This document shows positions 62,201 to 64,000 of a stretch of 64,000 nt of DNA, in pieces (position 1 is the stretch's first letter; each line of letters starts with the position of its first letter). The stretch spans positions 1,178,001 to 1,242,000 of the forward strand of contig CP060754.1 of the NCBI GenBank assembly GCA_023205875.1, given 5' to 3'. The notes under the pieces are model-generated. The model was not told where the DNA came from. It ran no database searches and worked only from the letters and a program-made list of their open reading frames with translations. A program made the position numbers and the translations under genes. This stretch comes from Chloropicon primus (taxonomy: Eukaryota; Chlorophyta; Chloropicophyceae; Chloropicales; Chloropicaceae).

Positions 62201-64000
62201 CGTGACTTTTGATGAGGTTGTTGCGGCCTACACCGTCCAGATTGATTCTCTGGTCGCGGGCGGAGTGGACGTTCTTCTCGTCGAGACGATCTTTGACACG
62301 CTGAACGCAAAGGCCGCTTTGTACGCCATCGAGCAGTACTTTGCGGAGAAGGGAATTCGTCTTCCCGTTTTCATCAGTGGCACCATTGTGGACAACAGTG
62401 GGCGCACGCTTAGCGGGCAGACCAACGAGGCTTTCTGGAACAGTGTCCAGCATGCCAAGCCCCTCGCCATAGGTTTGAACTGCGCTCTTGGTGCCAGCGA
62501 CATGATTGGTTACATCGAGAACCTCAGCCAGTGCTGCGACTGCTTTGTGTTTGCCTACCCAAACGCCGGTCTGCCAAACTGCATGGGCGGTTACGACCAG
62601 ACCGGAAAGGAGATGAGGGAGGAGGTCCAGCCCTTCGTGGAGCGGGGGCTCGTGAACATGCTTGGAGGGTGCTGCGGCACTTGGTACGATCACATCGAGG
62701 AGATTGCCGACCTCGTCAAGGGGTACGAGCCAAGGAAGATCCCTCAGGTTGAGGAGAAGATGCGTTTGAGCGGCCTTGAGCCTCTGAACTACACCCCCGA
62801 CGAGAAGAACATGAGGGGCACCTTCTTGAACGTGGGCGAGCGGTGTAATGTCGCAGGCTCCATGATGTACAAGAAGGCCATTGTTGACGGCAACTACGAG
62901 AAGGCTCTTTCTATTGCCCTGAAGCAGGTGCAGCAGGGCGCTGATGTTCTTGACATCAACATGGATGATGGCCTGATCGACGGTGTTTCTGCGATGACCA
63001 AGTTCGTGAACTTGCTCATTTCTGAGCCTGACGTGAGCAAGGTTCCTTTCATGATCGACTCCTCGAAGTTCCACGTGGTTGAGGCTGGCCTGAAGTGCGC
63101 CCAGGGCAAGTGTATTGTGAACTCCATTTCCTTGAAGGAGGGCGAGGAGGCTTTCAAGCACCACGCCAGAATCTGCAAGTACCATGGCGCATCTGTTGTT
63201 GTCATGGCCTTTGACGAGGAGGGTCAGGCTGCGACCTTTGAGGACAAGGTCCGCATCTGCCAGAGGGCTTATCGCATCCTCGTGGAGGAGGTCGGGTTTG
63301 CAGGGCACGACATTATCTTTGATCCAAACATCTTGACTGTTGGCACAGGCCTCGCAGAGCACAACAACTATGCCGTGGACTTCATTCGCGCCACTCGCGA
63401 GATCAAGAGGGTTTGCCCCGGCTGCAAGATCAGCGGAGGCGTGTCCAACATTGCCTTCTCCTTCAGAGGCAACGAGGCTGTGAGAAGGGCCTTCCACAGC
63501 GCTTTCTTGTACCACGCTTGCAACGCGGGCATGGACATGGGCATTGTGAACGCTGCCCAGGTGAAGGCTGATGCCTATGACAAGGTCGACAAGGAGCTCT
63601 TGGGTTACGTTGAGGACGTGTTGCTGAACCGCTGCGACAACGCCACGGAGAGGATGCTGGAGTATGCGGCCACGCTTGAGCCCAAGTGCAAGCCCACTGC
63701 AGTTGTGAAGAAGGGTTCCGGTGTTCCAGCCTTCACCCCATCCCCAAAGGTGAACGAGAGGACGCACGACACTTTGGCTCCTCCAGAGAACCTGGCGCCT
63801 GTTCCGGTATACAAGCCGTTCAGCTCGGCCGTTGTTCCGACGGCCAACTATGGTGTGATTCAGAAGCTGTTCACGGAACGCATTTTGGTGATTGATGGCG
63901 CCATGGGAACTTCCATTCAGAAGTACAAGATTGATGAGCCTGACTTTAGAGGGGAGCGGTACGCGAACCACACCCACCCGCTGAAGGGCAACAACGACAT
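59244..64000 (+). CDS. metH: Cobalamin-dependent methionine synthase with tandem homocysteine/folate modules (continues past window)
   Basis: Open from the ATG at 59244 to the window end, 1,585 codons with no stop. MetH transfers methyl from 5-methyl-THF via B12 to homocysteine. Residues ~27-70 are strongly hydrophobic (VAILAIAFALPAASAG, then FAVFAFFLVAPVAIPAAVVF) and are followed by a Lys/Thr-rich stretch, an unexpected membrane hairpin or anchor. Then comes a homocysteine S-methyltransferase module: ILVIDGAMGTSIQ, IGLNCALGASDMI (first Zn Cys) and NMLGGCCGTWYDHI (Zn Cys pair). A pterin-binding module follows: FLNVGERCNVAGSMMY, DVLDINMDDGLIDGV, PFMIDSSKFHVVEAGLK, ISGGVSNIAFSFRG. Instead of going on to the B12 cap, the chain returns to the first module. 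Unit 2 (61679-63778) repeats 700 residues and unit 3 begins at 63779. The B12 and activation domains must lie beyond the window if present. Confidence 0.92.
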   Translation, partial: MSSRGGEGSGLVENLDARQWLEYAMRYARTNPAVAILAIAFALPAASAGVSFAVFAFFLVAPVAIPAAVVFALYYLYTKSSAKVTVKRTKPKTTTARKPRKQNVEGIPTELLPPENLAPVPVYKPFSSAVVPTANYGVIQKLFTERILVIDGAMGTSIQKYKIDEPDFRGERYANHTHPLKGNNDILVITRPDIISEIHSKFLEVGADFIETNTFSGTSIAQADYELQAEEEVRLINKKAAEIAKECCVKFTAKDPSKPRFVCGAIGPTNRTLSVSPSVENPAFRNVTFDEVVAAYTVQIDSLVAGGVDVLLVETIFDTLNAKAALYAIEQYFAEKGIRLPVFISGTIVDNSGRTLSGQTNEAFWNSVQHAKPLAIGLNCALGASDMIGYIENLSQCCDCFVFAYPNAGLPNCMGGYDQTGKEMREEVQPFVERGLVNMLGGCCGTWYDHIEEIADLVKGYEPRKIPRVEEKMRLSGLEPLNYTPDEKNMRGTFLNVGERCNVAGSMMYKKAIVDGNYEKALSIALKQVQQGADVLDINMDDGLIDGVSAMTKFVNLLISEPDVSKVPFMIDSSKFHVVEAGLKCAQGKCIVNSISLKEGEEAFKHHARICKYHGASVVVMAFDEEGQAATFEDKVRICQRAYRILVEEVGFAGHDIIFDPNILTVGTGLAEHNNYAVDFIRATREIKRVCPGCKISGGVSNIAFSFRGNEAVRRAFHSAFLYHACNAGMDMGIVNAAQVKADAYDKVDKELLGYVEDVLLNRCDNATERMLEYAATLEPKCKPTAVVKKGSGVPAFTPSPKVNERTHDTLAPPENLAPVPVYKPFSSAVVPTANYGVIQKLFTERILVIDGAMGTSIQKYKIDEPDFRGERYANHTHPLKGNNDILVITRPDIISEIHSKFLEVGADFIETNTFSGTSIAQADYELQAEEEVRLINKKAAEIAKECCVKFTAKDPSKPRFVCGAIGPTNRTLSVSPSVENPAFRNVTFDEVVAAYTVQIDSLVAGGVDVLLVETIFDTLNAKAALYAIEQYFAEKGIRLPVFISGTIVDNSGRTLSGQTNEAFWNSVQHAKPLAIGLNCALGASDMIGYIENLSQCCDCFVFAYPNAGLPNCMGGYDQTGKEMREEVQPFVERGLVNMLGGCCGTWYDHIEEIADLVKGYEPRKIPQVEEKMRLSGLEPLNYTPDEKNMRGTFLNVGERCNVAGSMMYKKAIVDGNYEKALSIALKQVQQGADVLDINMDDGLIDGVSAMTKFVNLLISEPDVSKVPFMIDSSKFHVVEAGLKCAQGKCIVNSISLKEGEEAFKHHARICKYHGASVVVMAFDEEGQAATFEDKVRICQRAYRILVEEVGFAGHDIIFDPNILTVGTGLAEHNNYAVDFIRATREIKRVCPGCKISGGVSNIAFSFRGNEAVRRAFHSAFLYHACNAGMDMGIVNAAQVKADAYDKVDKELLGYVEDVLLNRCDNATERMLEYAATLEPKCKPTAVVKKGSGVPAFTPSPKVNERTHDTLAPPENLAPVPVYKPFSSAVVPTANYGVIQKLFTERILVIDGAMGTSIQKYKIDEPDFRGERYANHTHPLKGNND
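59579..61678 (+). repeat. MetH 2,100-bp tandem unit 1
   Basis: The first complete unit, 700 codons. It differs from unit 2 at three sites by direct reading: 59609 (G versus A, silent), 60646 (G versus A, Arg to Gln) and 60698 (T versus C, silent). It covers the whole homocysteine and pterin modules plus the linker ending VNERTHDTL. Confidence 0.95.
61679..63778 (+). repeat. MetH 2,100-bp tandem unit 2
   Basis: The second complete unit, offset from unit 1 by exactly 2,100 bp and in the same reading frame, joined at APPENLAPVPVYKPF. All Zn-ligand and folate-site motifs are intact in this copy too. Confidence 0.95.
63779..64000 (+). repeat. MetH tandem unit 3, partial (cut by window end)
   Basis: The 222 bases present are identical to the start of unit 2, including the A at 63809 that distinguishes unit 2 from unit 1. 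Total copy number is unknown. Confidence 0.9.

Noticed and set aside
56754-63977. 2,407-codon minus-strand open frame
   Set aside because: It runs antisense to the F-box, ALDH and MetH genes, whose plus- or minus-strand protein families are unmistakable; its sequence is Leu/Val/His-rich without a known fold and repeats only because MetH repeats.
59579-64000. Interpretation of the 2,100-bp repeats as a mobile element or satellite
   Set aside because: The unit is wholly protein-coding MetH sequence in frame, without terminal repeats or target-site duplications; tandem duplication (or misassembly) is the simpler reading.
1-64000. CRISPR arrays, rRNA, LTR elements, LINEs or DNA transposons
   Set aside because: No regularly spaced direct repeats, reverse transcriptase, integrase or transposase motifs, or rRNA-like blocks were seen on either strand.

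Overview
The window is a compact nuclear chromosome segment from a photosynthetic protist. Coding density is high, introns are few and short (about 70-270 bp, GT-AG), and genes sit 60-600 bp apart. Plastid-type genes are present: histidinol dehydrogenase, chorismate synthase, a DUF3181-like protein, the peptidoglycan glycosyltransferase MurG and a transit-peptide-bearing Cys-rich protein. Eukaryotic genes include EFTUD2, gamma-SNAP, WASHC4, a P4-ATPase, WEE1 and ATPAF1. Cilium-linked genes include ARMC2 and probably a C2orf81-like gene. Together these suggest an alga with a peptidoglycan-competent plastid and a flagellate stage. A prasinophyte-grade green alga is my best guess, but this is inference; the WASH-complex gene is unusual for that lineage.

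Layout. 1-6.5 kb: 3' end of an unknown gene, RCL1, a small basic ORF, the C2orf81-like gene and a GH3 N-acetylglucosaminidase. 6.6-11.6 kb: a secreted GH25 lysozyme-like gene divergent from the GH3 gene, then WASHC4. 11.7-18.1 kb: DUF3181-like, hisD, gamma-SNAP, ATPAF1 and a short MTHFR. 18.2-25.2 kb: EFTUD2, an ERICH2-like acidic protein, a bTHX-type ribosomal protein and a coiled-coil protein. 25.5-32.6 kb: murG, a membrane protein with an embedded FKBP domain, chorismate synthase and a secreted protein with an endosialidase-type (S74) chaperone. 34-42.6 kb: P4-ATPase, COA1-like, TPR protein, ARMC2. 43.6-50.3 kb: a receptor made of two PstS-like domains and a class C 7TM domain, then an FAD-oxidase/cyclopropane synthase fusion. 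50.7-58.6 kb: Cys-rich plastid protein, ChaC, WEE1, TLDc protein, F-box/ankyrin protein and a divergent ALDH. 59.2-64 kb: a B12-dependent methionine synthase (MetH) gene in which the homocysteine and folate modules are repeated in frame by an almost perfect 2,100-bp tandem repeat, running off the window end.

Three observations stand out. First, the MetH tandem module array. Second, the PstS-PstS-7TM gene, which looks like a phosphate- or anion-sensing GPCR. Third, a roughly 40-bp sequence element that I find by eye in 10 of the 11 divergent intergenic regions and not in the tandem or convergent ones I examined; it is a candidate bidirectional promoter element.

The genes are not in operons. 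Functional links are by pathway: MTHFR with MetH (methyl cycle), MurG with GH3/GH25 (peptidoglycan making versus breaking), hisD with chorismate synthase (plastid amino-acid synthesis). No tRNA, rRNA, CRISPR or recognisable transposon was found. Long reading frames antisense to several genes are codon-usage shadows and are not annotated.
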